A stretch of DNA of 64,000 nt from Phocoena phocoena. Its lineage: Eukaryota; Chordata; Mammalia; Artiodactyla; Phocoenidae. Shown piece after piece: positions 24,150-34,830 of the stretch. Location of the stretch: the NCBI RefSeq assembly GCF_963924675.1, contig NC_089236.1:27489319-27553318 (forward strand), read 5' to 3'. The translations under genes were made by a program, and so were the position numbers. Position 1 is the first letter of the stretch; each line of letters begins with the position of its first letter. The notes under the pieces are model-generated. The model made no database searches and had not been told where the DNA came from. It saw only the letters and a program-made list of their open reading frames with translations.

Positions 24150-24987
24150 ATGTGAGAAGAAAGGAAATAATAAAGATCAGTGTGTATATCAATGACTCAA
24201 TACATTAGAAACAGAAAAACTGTGTAGAAAATCAAAGAAACCAAAACGTGCTTCCTCAAGAAGATAAACCTATAACCAGACTTACTAGGGAGAAAAAAAA
24301 AAAAAAGAACAGATTACTGATACCAAAAATGAGGGAAATGACATCACTAGAAATTCCATGATGTAAAAAGAATAATAAATAAACAATATGAATAAATTTG
24401 ATGTTAGATAAAATGGACAATTCATTCAAAGACAGAAACTATCAAAGCTCACTTAAAAAGCAATATTTAATGTGAAAAACAATATATCTACTAAAGGAAC
24501 TGAACTTGTTGTTTACAAACTTCCCACATAAAAGACTCTTCATCCAGATAGTTTGACTTGTGAATTCTACCAATTATTTAGGAAGAAGTAATTCTGATTC
24601 TACACAAATTCATCCAGAAAACTTAAATTAAGGAAATCCAATACTATGACCAAAAACATTAGTGGAAAAGAAAATAACACGTACCAGTCAGAATGGTCAT
24701 CATCAAAAAATCTACAAATAATAAATGCTAGAAAGGGTGTGGAGAAAAGGGAACCCTCTTACACTGTTGAAATGTAAATTGGTGCAACCACTATTGAGAA
24801 CAGTATGGCGGTTCCTTTAAAAACTAAAAGTAAAGTTACCATATGATCCTTCAATCCCACTCCTGGGCACATATCTGGAAAAAAATAAATGCACCCCAGT
24901 AGGACATAGCAGCACTATTTACAATAGCTGCTAAGACATGGAAGCAACCTAACTGTCCATCAATAGATGAATAGATAAAGAAGATGT

Positions 24988-25030
<43 letters not shown>

Positions 25031-25430
25031 GAATACTATTCAGCCATAAAAAAGAATGAAATAATGCCATTTGCAGCAACATAGATGGACCTAGAGATTA
25101 TCATACTAAGTGAAGTAAGTCAGACAGAGAAAGACAAACATCATATGAGATCACTGACATGTGGAATCTAAAAAAATAATACAAAGGAACTTATTTACAA
25201 AACAGAAATAGACTCACAGACATAGAAAACAAACTTATGGCTACAAAAGGGGAAAGGTAAGGGGAAGGATAAATTAGGAATTTGGGATTAACAGATACAC
25301 ACTACTGTATGTAAAATTGACAACCAAGGAAGACCTACTGTATAGCATAGGGAACTATAATCAATATCTTGTAATAAATTATAATGGAAAAGAATGTGAA
25401 AAAGAAAAGAAAAATATGTATAAAAAAAGG
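24150..25430 (+). mobile_element. Old L1 (L1M-type), RT part joined to C-terminus and 3' UTR
   Basis: 24150-24640 is central ORF2 DNA (the endonuclease-RT linker and the start of RT). From about 24685 the sequence jumps to the ORF2 C-terminus (CTACAAATAATAAATGCTAG, then …CACTCCTGGGCACATATCTGG) and the 3' UTR. The main RT segment between them is missing, so either there was an internal deletion or two fragments lie end to end. A pure (TA)n lies at 24990-25025. Nothing is open. Confidence 0.8.
24990..25025. repeat. (TA)n microsatellite
   Basis: About 18 TA units inside the L1 3' region, grown from the L1's own 'atatatata' stretch. Confidence 0.95.
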
Positions 25431-25636
25431 TAAGTGGAAATCTTCAGTTCAATTCTAAATGATTCTGTTCTCATTGGAATTTTAATTCCTTGTCTTCCAA
25501 TTTTTCATAGTTTTCTGATGTCTTCAAAAATATAATTTCTGTGATTATCTAGCATTTCTGGCTATTCTCTGTGGGACCGTTGGCTAGCAATGGACTACTC
25601 AGTCCAACTTAGAAATAAAATTCTTCTTTAAAAATA

Positions 25637-25675
25637 TAGATAGATAGATAGATAGATTGATAGATAGATAGAGAG
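25637..25675. repeat. (GATA)n microsatellite
   Basis: About nine TAGA/GATA units with one substituted unit (GATT). Confidence 0.95.
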
Positions 25676-26539
25676 ACATATTTTCCTGAGGAATGACAAA
25701 TTTGAGTACAGGTTTATAGATCATTTAGGTATACACTTTAGTGAAATACTTTTTTGTCTTTTCTGTTGTGCTGCATCTTTTTCATTGATTTGTTGTAGGA
25801 TCTTTTCCCTCTGCCATTTTATGAGTAGTGTTCTAATTTTAACATCATCCAATTATTTGACTTCTAAGAGTAGAATTTTTGTTCTGTTCAAGATTCTTTA
25901 CATACTACATGGTTGCTAGATATTCTCTGGTTTTCTTCTAAAAGGTTTATTCTTTTTATTTTTCATATTTTTATCTGAAATCCATCTGGAATTTATTTTG
26001 GTGTACAATGTGAAGTATCAATAGTCATTTTGTTGCATGTATATATGAAATATTTCACATTGGGTGATTTATAAATTAAAATAAAAACTAACCAGAAATA
26101 TCTGAATAAGAATAAAGTAGAGCTTCTACGTTTTAAAATATAATTATTGAACTTAAAACTCAGTGAATATTTTAAAAACTCTATAGGAAATTCATAAAAT
26201 GAAAGTTAGATCTTAAGAAGCTATCCAAATGCAGAACAGGAGACAAAAAAAAAGAAAAATAGAAGATATGGAATAGTAATTAAAAGACAAAGAATAGAAT
26301 GTAAAGGCAAATGTCTGTCTTCTTCAAAGGGATCAGAGAGAGCTAATGAAAGAATTGAGGTAGGTAATATTTGAGGAGATAGTGGCTAAGAATTTTTCAG
26401 ACTTGATGCAAGTCTCAGGTTAAGAAAAGAAATTAATTCAAGCAGGATTACTGAACAAGAATATCTTCATGCAAAAATATTCTAGTGAAACTATAGTAGA
26501 TAAAAACAACAACAACAGAAATAGACCTTAAGGTAAGCC

Positions 26540-26553
26540 GGGGGGGGGGGGGG
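26540..26553. repeat. Poly-G run (G14)
   Basis: Fourteen consecutive G, unusual in DNA this AT-rich. Length calls at such runs are often unreliable in assemblies. Confidence 0.9.
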
Positions 26554-26668
26554 AAAGATTGGTAACCTACAGAATAATGAAAACAAACTGCTACTTTACA
26601 GCAACATTAAAAATTAAATACAATAGAACAGTATCTTCAAAATCTTGAGATAAATATCAATTTAAATA

Positions 26669-26716
26669 CCCTATCTATCTATCTATCTACCTACCTATCT
26701 TCATCTATCTATCTTT
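26669..26716. repeat. (CTAT)n microsatellite
   Basis: About eleven CTAT/CTAC units with one TTCAT interruption. It is the complement of the GATA array 1 kb to the left and ends just before the BCR retrocopy. Confidence 0.95.
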
Positions 26717-26728
26717 TGGATAATGTTG

Positions 26729-27719
26729 TGAATAAAGCAGAGATGTGCCTCTACAAGGACACAGCTTAACCAACCTGGAACAAGAAGTTTGAGATTGAGC
26801 TGGAAAGCTCCCAGACACTGAGGGTGGTGTACTACAAAAAGTGTTACAACAAAACAAAAATCACCAAGGAGGACAGTGAGAGTTCAGACAGGATCATGGG
26901 GAAGGGTTGGCTCCAGCTGCATTCTCCATGGCTTGAAGGACAGAAAGTGGCAGCTGACCATCATCACCATGATTGGGATTAAAGTGAAATTCTCCCTCAA
27001 GTTCACCAGTGAGGAGTTGAGCTCCAAGAGAATTCATTCCTGAAACAGAAGTGAGTGCTCAGAGTCAAGATTGCCATGGTCACTGTGGTCACCAAGAGGT
27101 AGAGGCCCAAGGTGCCCTACAACATAAGCCAGTGCATGGTGGAGATTGAGCACCAGGACATGAAGGAAGTGGGCATCTATTGCATGTCCAGAGTGGTCAT
27201 CACATTCAGGCCCTGAAGGTGTCCTTTGATGGCAATAACAAGGATGTATCAACGAAGATGAAGGAGAAAGAAGTCAACACCATCCCTGGGATGCTGAAGT
27301 TCTACTTCCACTAGCTTCCTGAGCCTGTCTTCACCAACAAGTTCTACCCCAACTTAGCCAAGGGCATCCCTCTTTCCAGCCCAGCTGCAAAGGAGATCTA
27401 CATGCTTAACTTGCTACTGTCGCTCCCAAAGCCAGAGGTCACTTCCTTCTGGACCACCTGTAAAGGGTGGCAGAAAATGAAATTGTGAACAAGATGTCCC
27501 TGCAGAACTTTGTCATGGTCTCCAGCCCCACACTACTCTGGGACCTCAGAAAAGAGATCAAGCTCCCTGCCAAACCTACCAGTCTATCTTTATTACAGAA
27601 CAGCTGGTCTCTGGAAGTCATGTCCCTGGTCCAGGTGTTGCTGTATTCCTTGCATCTGGAGCTCATTCCTTGTTCCACACAGCAAGAGACAGAGTATCTT
27701 ATTCTTCATCAAAGTCTAA
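26729..27719 (+). pseudogene. BCR (pseudogene): BCR processed pseudogene (C2 and RhoGAP domains)
   Basis: BCR is a multidomain Rho-family regulator; its C-terminus has a C2 domain and a RhoGAP domain that stimulates GTP hydrolysis by Rac. Here the last roughly 330 codons are recognisable without introns. The C2 part includes LYKDTA, PTWNKKFEIELESSQTLR and CYNKTKITKED. The RhoGAP part includes KVPYNISQCMVEIE, EVGIY, FYPNLAKGIPLSS and NLLLSLP. The end, SWSLEVMS…VQVLLY and SKRQSILF, reaches the normal stop (TAA 27717-27719). Loss of introns shows retroposition. The copy is dead: a stop at 26767-26769, several frameshifts, and Cys (27181-27183) where the catalytic Arg finger of the GIYR motif belongs. 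The C-terminal wording fits BCR better than its paralogue ABR. The 5' two thirds are missing. Confidence 0.9.
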
Positions 27720-28300
27720 AGGCTTTGGTGAAGACTCCAAATCCATCTCCAAGATTCAGGCAGAATAGCCTAGAAACCTCGCAAAATGGGCCAACTGCAG
27801 AGCAGGAACTGAACCTTCCTAAGGATTAATTGAGCCACCCCCCTAAGGTCTGGACCTTCTACCAAGAGACAATTACCCAAGGCAAAGAGCCAAGTGGCCT
27901 AGGCAACTCTGGATACCCTGTGGGCCTGCAAGTTCTGTGCTGGTTTTAGACTGTAATTTTCCATGCTTCCATCAGAGAACACCCTAAGCCAACAGGTCTC
28001 AGACTGCAGGCGGCTCGGACAAGGCAAAGGGAGGAGTTTTTCTGAACTTACCAGAGTTTAAAAGATTTCCACTGGATTGCTCATCAATATGAACTGTCCC
28101 GGGGGGAAGGGAACAAGGCCAAATTCCCTCACTATCTATCCTGTGTTGAGTAAACATTGCTGCTGCTTCATGGGAAAAAAAAAGGTAAAATGTAGGGGTT
28201 TTTAGATAACCAAAAATTCCTTCACCACCGACTGAGATTATCACCAACAAATCTTCATTAAAGATACTCTAAGAAATGTACTTAAAATTTTTGTTTTCAA
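27720..28300 (+). other. Downstream of BCR copy, perhaps its 3' UTR
   Basis: GC content stays higher than in neighbouring DNA up to about 28000, as expected if retrocopied 3' UTR continues. A9 at about 28172 might be a decayed tail, but no AATAAA signal or TSD was found. I cannot confirm this from memory of the BCR 3' UTR. Confidence 0.35.
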
Positions 28301-28302
28301 AC

Positions 28303-28534
28303 TTTATATTCTTTTATTTTATTTTTGTGGTACGCGGGCCTCTCGCTGTTGTGGCCTCTCCCATTGCAGAGCACAGGCTCTAGATGCGCAGGCTCAGCGG
28401 CCATGGCTCACGGGCCCAGCCGCTCTGCGGCATGTGGGATCTTCCCAGACCGGGACACGAACCTGAGTGTCCTGCATCGGCAGGCGGACTCTCAACCACT
28501 GCACCACCAGGGAAGCCCCAAAATTTATATTCTT
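28303..28534 (-). mobile_element. CHR SINE with 11-bp TSD
   Basis: The SINE occupies about 28314-28523 on the minus strand (T-rich tail on the left, GGGAAGCC head complement on the right). The TSD TTTATATTCTT is exact at 28303-28313 and 28524-28534. Confidence 0.95.
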
Positions 28535-30955
28535 ATTTTATTTTGTGTGTTAATACTCCTCTATTGTGTCACTGATGTTTACTCTTATCTATCTAAACAC
28601 AATTGAAAACTTCATTTTTTTCTATCAAAATATGTTATTAGTCATGGCCTGTATCCTCCCCACAAAAGGACAATAATGTTCTCTTCTCCCCCCTTCTTGC
28701 AAGCATCTTGACTTTTATACCTAGATTGTCAATTACTTTGCATTATGAGTCAATATTGATTTAGAATTAACTAAATATATTGTTGCTATCTGTCGGTAAT
28801 ATTATTTATTATAGTTCACAATTTTTATCTTGATTTTTTTTTCTTAGTTTTGCTGTAGGGAAAATTGTAGTAAGTCTCCTAGGGAAAGTTATTAGGTTAA
28901 TTTTGTTTTTACTCTTAAACACTGACCCTAGTTTGGCTGAGTACAGAAAACTGTATTCAGTATCTTTTTTACTTTATACCTTCAGTGATACTACTGCATT
29001 GTTTTCTAGAATCAAGCACTGCATGTGAGAATCTCCACATTTTCACTATTTTTTCCTTTCAAAAAAAAAGAGCTTCATTCTTGATTTGCTTTGGGATATA
29101 TTTTGTATTGCGATCTGGGTATGTCTTTTACATTCTACTTTTACATCTACTTAACACTCAGAGTAGCCATTCCATAATGAAGTCTCATGAACCATGTCAA
29201 ATATAGGAAACTTTCTTCTATAATTTCCTTGTCATTAGTTACTTCTCAATTTCATCTCATCTGCATTTTTTTAATGCTTCTATAAGTACTATCAATCTAA
29301 GAATTGACTGTGCTTTAAACATAATTTCCATATGTTTTACTCTTTTTTGCATCATATCCTGCATGATTAATTATTTTTTTATTTTAGATTGTCAAAATTG
29401 TCTTAACTATGTTCATTTTGTTGCCTTTAAATTATTATTACTCATATTTTTATTTAGCAATTTTTAAATTTTGCTTCATTTACTTCAGTAAAAATCCTCT
29501 TCAGTACAGCTTTCTTACCAAGTCTAAGTATACAGTTTTAACACCTTCAAATATTTAACATAAATGAGTAAATAAAGAGAAAAATAAATAACAAGTGGAA
29601 ATATTAAAAGAGATGATCCCCCCCCATGAAATAAACTTAATATAGTATACAGGCAAGATCTTAAAATAAATTTCTCCATGGTTTAAAAATAATGTGAATA
29701 CAATGAAAGCTTGTATAAAAGTACCTAATACAGTGTTTAAGCAGGAAGTGAGTATTCAAAACATGTTATTTATTACATGAGTTAGAGCTGTTTAATAATC
29801 TACTTTCTCATATAGAAGATTATTTCTTATCTCTAGTAAAGTTTTGAAGACACTGACCAAATAAACAGATATTTTTATAGAAACTAACCTACATGGCCCC
29901 TGAGTTCCCTAAAAATTATATCAGTCATGTAAGTGGCTAGTTTTATATGTGATTAAAAGCTAGTTCCAAAAAACTTTAAATGATTGCATGTAATATTAGC
30001 TCAATGTTAATTGATACTGTTCTTTAGTGTACATGCAATTATGACAGTAGTTATTTATTATCTAATTTACCTAACATATCAATATTATATTGATCTTTAA
30101 GAAGTTCTTTCATGAAATTTTTACTGAAGTCACAATTATTGTCATCAACTTCACCATTATCAATTTTTATCTGAGTCACATGCTTGCTCTGTGCTTTTGA
30201 AATCAAACCAAACAGGGAGATATATTTCTGCCTCTAAAGAGATAACAACCAGAGTTCTAATAGTGACACAAATGCATTCATGAAACTGTAGGGCATAGGA
30301 CTGAAGGAAATGCAATACAAAGGCTCAGGAAAAGGAGTATTTTCTTTCTTTCAGGAAGGATAAAACGGAAATTCCAGTGAAATGCAATGGACTTTAGTTC
30401 TATGATGATTCAATGGTAATTATGTTTATAAAAATTATCCTAAAATACTAGGAAGCTCTCATATCTTCTGAATATTAAAGGACCTTTTTTAAAATTTTAA
30501 CTTAGTTTTAGTATTCAGTACATTTAAAATACTTTAAAATTTTCTTTGAGATTTTGTTATTTAAAATATTTGACTCAGGACATACTCCATTCTCTCACCA
30601 TGGTCAACAACCAAGTGTTTGGAGAAATGAAAGTGAAAAAAAGAGAAAATAGGAGAAGATTTTCAATTTGGCTATATTTTATCAAGTAGTCTCTCTATGA
30701 TTTTGGATGATTTGTTGTATTTTTTCTTCTAACCTCAAACCATATTTGTGGTAAAACCACATAAAGTCAAATTCATTTAAGTTACTTGGGCTATTCAAAT
30801 TTTGTTTTCCTTTACTTATTTGTTCACCTAGTGAAATAATTGTTTTTGATACATTCTTAATATTTCTTCCTATGTGTTTTTGATTATGCCTTTTATCTCC
30901 CCCCTCCCCGCCACACACACACACCACATTAGGATGAAGAGGAGGTACTCTGCTC
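28535..30955. other. About 2.4 kb of unique AT-rich DNA
   Basis: No gene or dated repeat recognised. Short homopolymers only (for example C9 near 29620). The open frame at 28985-29206 has no family resemblance. Confidence 0.4.
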
Positions 30956-31034
30956 TGTGGATACATTTTCTTTTCTTTTCTTTCTTTCTTTTTTTTTTTT
31001 TTTAAACTAACACAACATTGTGGATACATTTTCT
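30956..31034 (-). mobile_element. 47-bp poly-A/L1 micro-insertion with exact 16-bp TSD
   Basis: TGTGGATACATTTTCT occurs at 30956-30971 and again, exactly, at 31019-31034. Between them lie 47 bp: a T-rich tract (30972-31003, with TTTC units) and then AAACTAACACAACAT, which matches the sense strand of an L1 3' UTR. The target reads TTTTCT/AAGA, a fair match to the L1 endonuclease site. It is explained as an L1-machinery insertion reduced to a tail plus a tiny inverted L1 piece. Confidence 0.8.
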
Positions 31035-32833
31035 AAGACTTGTATTTTCTTTAGAGAAATCCAACAGACTTCACAATGTTCCCCTCCCTCTTTGATAACA
31101 AAATGAACAAAATGACAGACTAATTAAAAGTACAGGATGAAAAAGGCCTTCACTCCTTGTGTTGCTCCTTTCTATTGAGACAGGAAAGATGTGGTTTCCT
31201 CAGTGCACTATTCTCAGTAGCATTTGGGTTGTCTTTGCAATCAGTTGTCTTTGTTTTGCATTTTTTGACAACAGTGCATTATATGGACAGATAGACTTAG
31301 TTCTAATTCCTTACCCTTTCTCCAAGTTTTATAACTAAATAACCTTTTAAATAAAATATTGCAACAGTCCTGCATTTTGAGGATGAAAGCGCTGTTTTCT
31401 AAAAGGTCAATTCAATCTGGGAAATGTTTTCAGTTTAGACAATACATTATAAACTGTAGAAACCTGTGGCAATTTTCAGCACCACTAACGGGAAATAAAT
31501 TTCAGTCATTCACAGTAAGATGGCAATGTGGTGACATTTGAAGCCTGGACATGGGCTCTCACATTCATTGTATGTGACTGACTGCTGTGCAGCAGGGGCC
31601 TTTTTCCAACTGCTGGATGAATTTCAGATATAAATGAAAAAGATGATCTGAACACTTCACAAAATGAGTGAGACCCCATCATCTGAGTGACAATATTCTT
31701 TTATAGCAGACAAGGATTAAAATACATCGAATTAATAAATCCCTGGGAAACAAATAATCTCATGTTTTCTGAACAGTTGTATCTTCTAGTAGTTATTATC
31801 TTTGAATTACAGTGAGCCACTATCTTTGTTTCATTTTCCAGATATATGTCCTTGTCCATCAAAAACTATGGCAGTTGCACTACACAGTCATGCAATAAAT
31901 TTATGAAACATTTCTCTGAAGTGCATGCTTGTTTCATAATCCCGATTCCATATCTTTATTTACTTCAAAATATATGGAACTGTCAGCACGAGGGTCAGAA
32001 GATTACAACACTTTCTTTGTTTCTTTGCTAGTGCTTTTATTTAACTTGAAAAATAAGCTGCAGCACCAAGGGAGTGATGAAATAAAGGATATATAGAGTC
32101 ACAATGGCATAAAAATGGTAAACACAGATACACTGTAAGAAAGATCATCGTATCAAATCATTAAAAAACAAATGTTTACTTCAGTAACTCACACACCAAC
32201 TTTATTAAAAATTCTAGGAAATCCAAAATGATAAGCAAGAGCTTTAACATAAACAGAAAAAGCTCCTCTTCTCTCTGAAATTTCTCGTGGTATCATCTGG
32301 CTTTTGACCTTAAGACCTCGTATACCGTGAATGCAATTCTCTATTGTAGTCCATGATGGATTTGTTTAGCATTTTTAATCTACATGCACTTAAAAACAGC
32401 AAACCTCATAAGACATCATATTTTGTAAAAGGCTGTGATTCACCTGGAAAAGTTATAAATAAATAAGTTGGCATTTTTTATTCAAGAGAAACACCTCACA
32501 AAAACCAACAAAAGGCATATACAGGTAGGTATCGACAACATATTCTTATTATAGAGCACTCTGACTTGGAATTACTTACAGTTTTAGAGTTCAAAATATC
32601 CTTTAGCTTAATTCTATCAATTAAGGTAGCATGTCTCTTTATTTCCTTGCTATATAAGCTATTGTATGAATTAAATATGTTGAGATCAATTTTAATTACA
32701 TGATACATTTCCAGAGATGATAGAAACATATCAATTCTACATTTCTATGATTAATCTCTATAAATATTTTCGGAGGTTATTGGAGGATATTTCTGGTTGA
32801 TTTTTATTATTTGATTTTTAAAATAGCACTGGT
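31035..32833. other. About 1.8 kb of unique DNA
   Basis: No gene or repeat recognised. The open frames at 31359-31541 and 31846-32031 are not supported by any resemblance. Confidence 0.4.
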
Positions 32834-32991
32834 GGGACTTCCCTGGCAGTCCAGTGTTTAAGACTCCATGCTTCCATGGCAGGGCTCACAGGTTTGATTC
32901 TTGGTTGGGTGACTAAGATCCTGCATGCCGCACAGCATGGCCGAATAAAAAGTTTCCAAATAAAAAAGTAAATAAATTAAAAAAAATAAAA
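32834..32991 (+). mobile_element. Bov-tA/CHR-type SINE, short form
   Basis: The head GGGACTTCCCTGGCAGTCCAG is followed by a tRNA-like part and 'gactaagatcctgcatgccgcacagcatggccgaataaaa', the short tRNA-SINE type of cetartiodactyls, with an A/T-rich tail. Flanks 'aaaatagcact' and 'aaaatactact' may be a decayed TSD. Confidence 0.88.
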
Positions 32992-33493
32992 TACTACTAT
33001 TATCCATATTCTACAAATGTAGAATTATGACTTCTGATTTTCCATTTCAAATATAAATCTATATAATATTTTTCCCAATCTTTTATTCATTTCTACAATT
33101 ATTTCAGGATGTTGGCTTCGGAAATTCACCACAGATTTACATAACAATAGTGAATACACTAAATATCCTTCAAACTCCTCTAATAATTTATCAGCATTTC
33201 TCTAGGACCAAGGGGAATTATTCAATTTCTTGGAGCATTGGTTTGTATAGAACCTGGTTTGTATCCTTATTATGTGGTTTCTCCACTCATATTATGTTCC
33301 ATGTCTTTGGGAATTTCAGGTCAGAGCTTTACTGATAATATTTTCTGAGCAAAATGCAATTGGTTTAGGGACAGCTCTCTCTTGTCCAAATTAATCATGA
33401 GTTTTTTTTTTTTTTTTACTAATTTACTCCATTTTTACTAATCTGTTATATTATTCCCTGTAGCTTAGTCTTATCATTTTAAAATTTCTGGTT
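32992..33493. other. Unique stretch
   Basis: No gene or repeat seen. A T-run (about T16) lies at 33402-33417. Confidence 0.4.
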
Positions 33494-33873
33494 TGCTATG
33501 GTCTGAATTTTTGTGTCACCCCAAAATTCATATTAACATTAATCTTAATAATATTAACATTAAACCTAATGCCCAAGGTCATGGCATTAGGAGGTGAGGC
33601 CTTTTGGAGATGATTGGGTCATGAGGGTAGAGCCCTCATGAATGGGAGTAGAGCTCCCTTCTATAAGAAGAGGCCTAAGATAGGTTCCTTGTCCCCTTCT
33701 GCTATGTGAGAACACAAGGAAAAATCTGTGACCGAAAAGAAAGCCCTCATTTGACTGTGCTGGCCCCCTGATCTCTGACTTCCAGCCTCTAGAACTCTGA
33801 GAAATAAATTTCTGTTATAGTTAAGTCACCCAGTCTACAGTTTTTGTCACAGCATCCTTAATGGACTAAGACA
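33494..33873 (+). mobile_element. MaLR solo LTR (MLT1A/MST type)
   Basis: About 380 bp starting TGCTATGGTCTGAATTTTTG and ending GGACTAAGACA, i.e. the TG…CA of an LTR. The interior (GGAGGTGAGGCCTTTTGGAG, GGGTCATGAGGGTAGAGCCC, CTCTAGAACTCTGAGAAATA) follows MaLR LTRs, including the AATAAA poly-A signal near the 3' end (33803). No internal retroviral sequence adjoins it, so it is a solo LTR left by recombination. The flanking 5 bp (tggtt / cagtt) match only in part. Confidence 0.85.
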
Positions 33874-34534
33874 CAGTTGTTTTGGCTACACACTTAATAC
33901 TTAATAATATGTAAGGAGAATTAATGACTCTTATTTCCCCTCTACCATGTCCCATCTTCTATCACCTGACCTTTCAAATCTCAATAAGTGGCATCACCCT
34001 TTGCCCATCAGATCATCTTTTATTTTGCCCTTCCCTCATACCCCATATCTAATTCCACAGTAAGTTCTTTAGAATTTGCTTCCAAACTATATATTAAATT
34101 TTATTCCTACCACTCCGTGGTGCAAGACACCACCATCTCTCTTCCAAATGTCTGCAGTAGCAATTAGAAGAACTAAAAATGCTAAATTATTAATTCCACT
34201 CTCAACATTTTATTAGTGTTCTTGCCACTATTCAGGTCTCTGTAATTTCAAGATCCCCTAAGCTTTCATATTTAAAACTCTCTTCTCTTCCAATAATATA
34301 TTAAAAAGTAGCATATTCCTCCTTGTATATTATTTTAATATTATCACTACTAAGAACCTTACTCCTGCTTCTTTACTACATTGTCTGCATATTTGTTTGA
34401 GTTTTAAAAATTGAATCTCACCTCCAGCTACCTGGACTATCTGGTTTTCCATTACTCTACAATATAAATTATATGATCTAGTCTTTAAAATAATATTTTT
34501 CACAACCCTTGAATATTCTGTATAAATTCTATAT
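33874..34534. other. Unique stretch
   Basis: AT-rich, pyrimidine-biased; no gene or repeat recognised. Confidence 0.4.
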
Positions 34535-34830
34535 CCAGTTCTTTTTTCATGGTTATATTAATTAAGGTATAGGATTTGCTGCAGTGATAGAGAACTAAAA
34601 TATATAAAATATAAACATTTATTTTCTTCTCTTGCTGTGTTGGTTTGGTGGCTTCATGGATTAAGGTGTTTCACCACCATGCTTGCATTCCTGCCAATGT
34701 TAAAGAAAAAGGGAAGTGGAGGTCATGCACCTTATCTTTAATGGCATAACCCAGCAGCCATACATACACTTTGCTTGTAATTCTCACTGTCCAAAGCATA
34801 GTAAGATTATAAGCATATACATGATTGTTT
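34535..34830 (+). repeat. Ancient repeat, possibly hAT/Charlie-derived
   Basis: 'gctgcagtgatagagaactaaaatatat…aaacatttattttcttctcttgctgtgttggtttggtggctt' and 'gggaagtggaggtcatgcaccttatctttaatggcataacccagcagccatacata' keep the order of an old mammalian DNA element. The family could not be fixed. Confidence 0.4.

Larger units (their letters stand above)
25431..26728. other. Unique DNA with three simple repeats
   Basis: No gene recognised. It holds a GATA array (25637-25675), a G14 run (26540-26553) and a CTAT array (26669-26716). Confidence 0.5.

Noticed and set aside
25637..26716. Regularly spaced short repeats as a CRISPR-like array
   Set aside because: They are plain tetranucleotide microsatellites without spacers, in mammalian DNA.
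27467..27829. 120-codon open frame as a possible new gene
   Set aside because: It is a shifted reading of the BCR retrocopy that passes through the true stop position in another frame.
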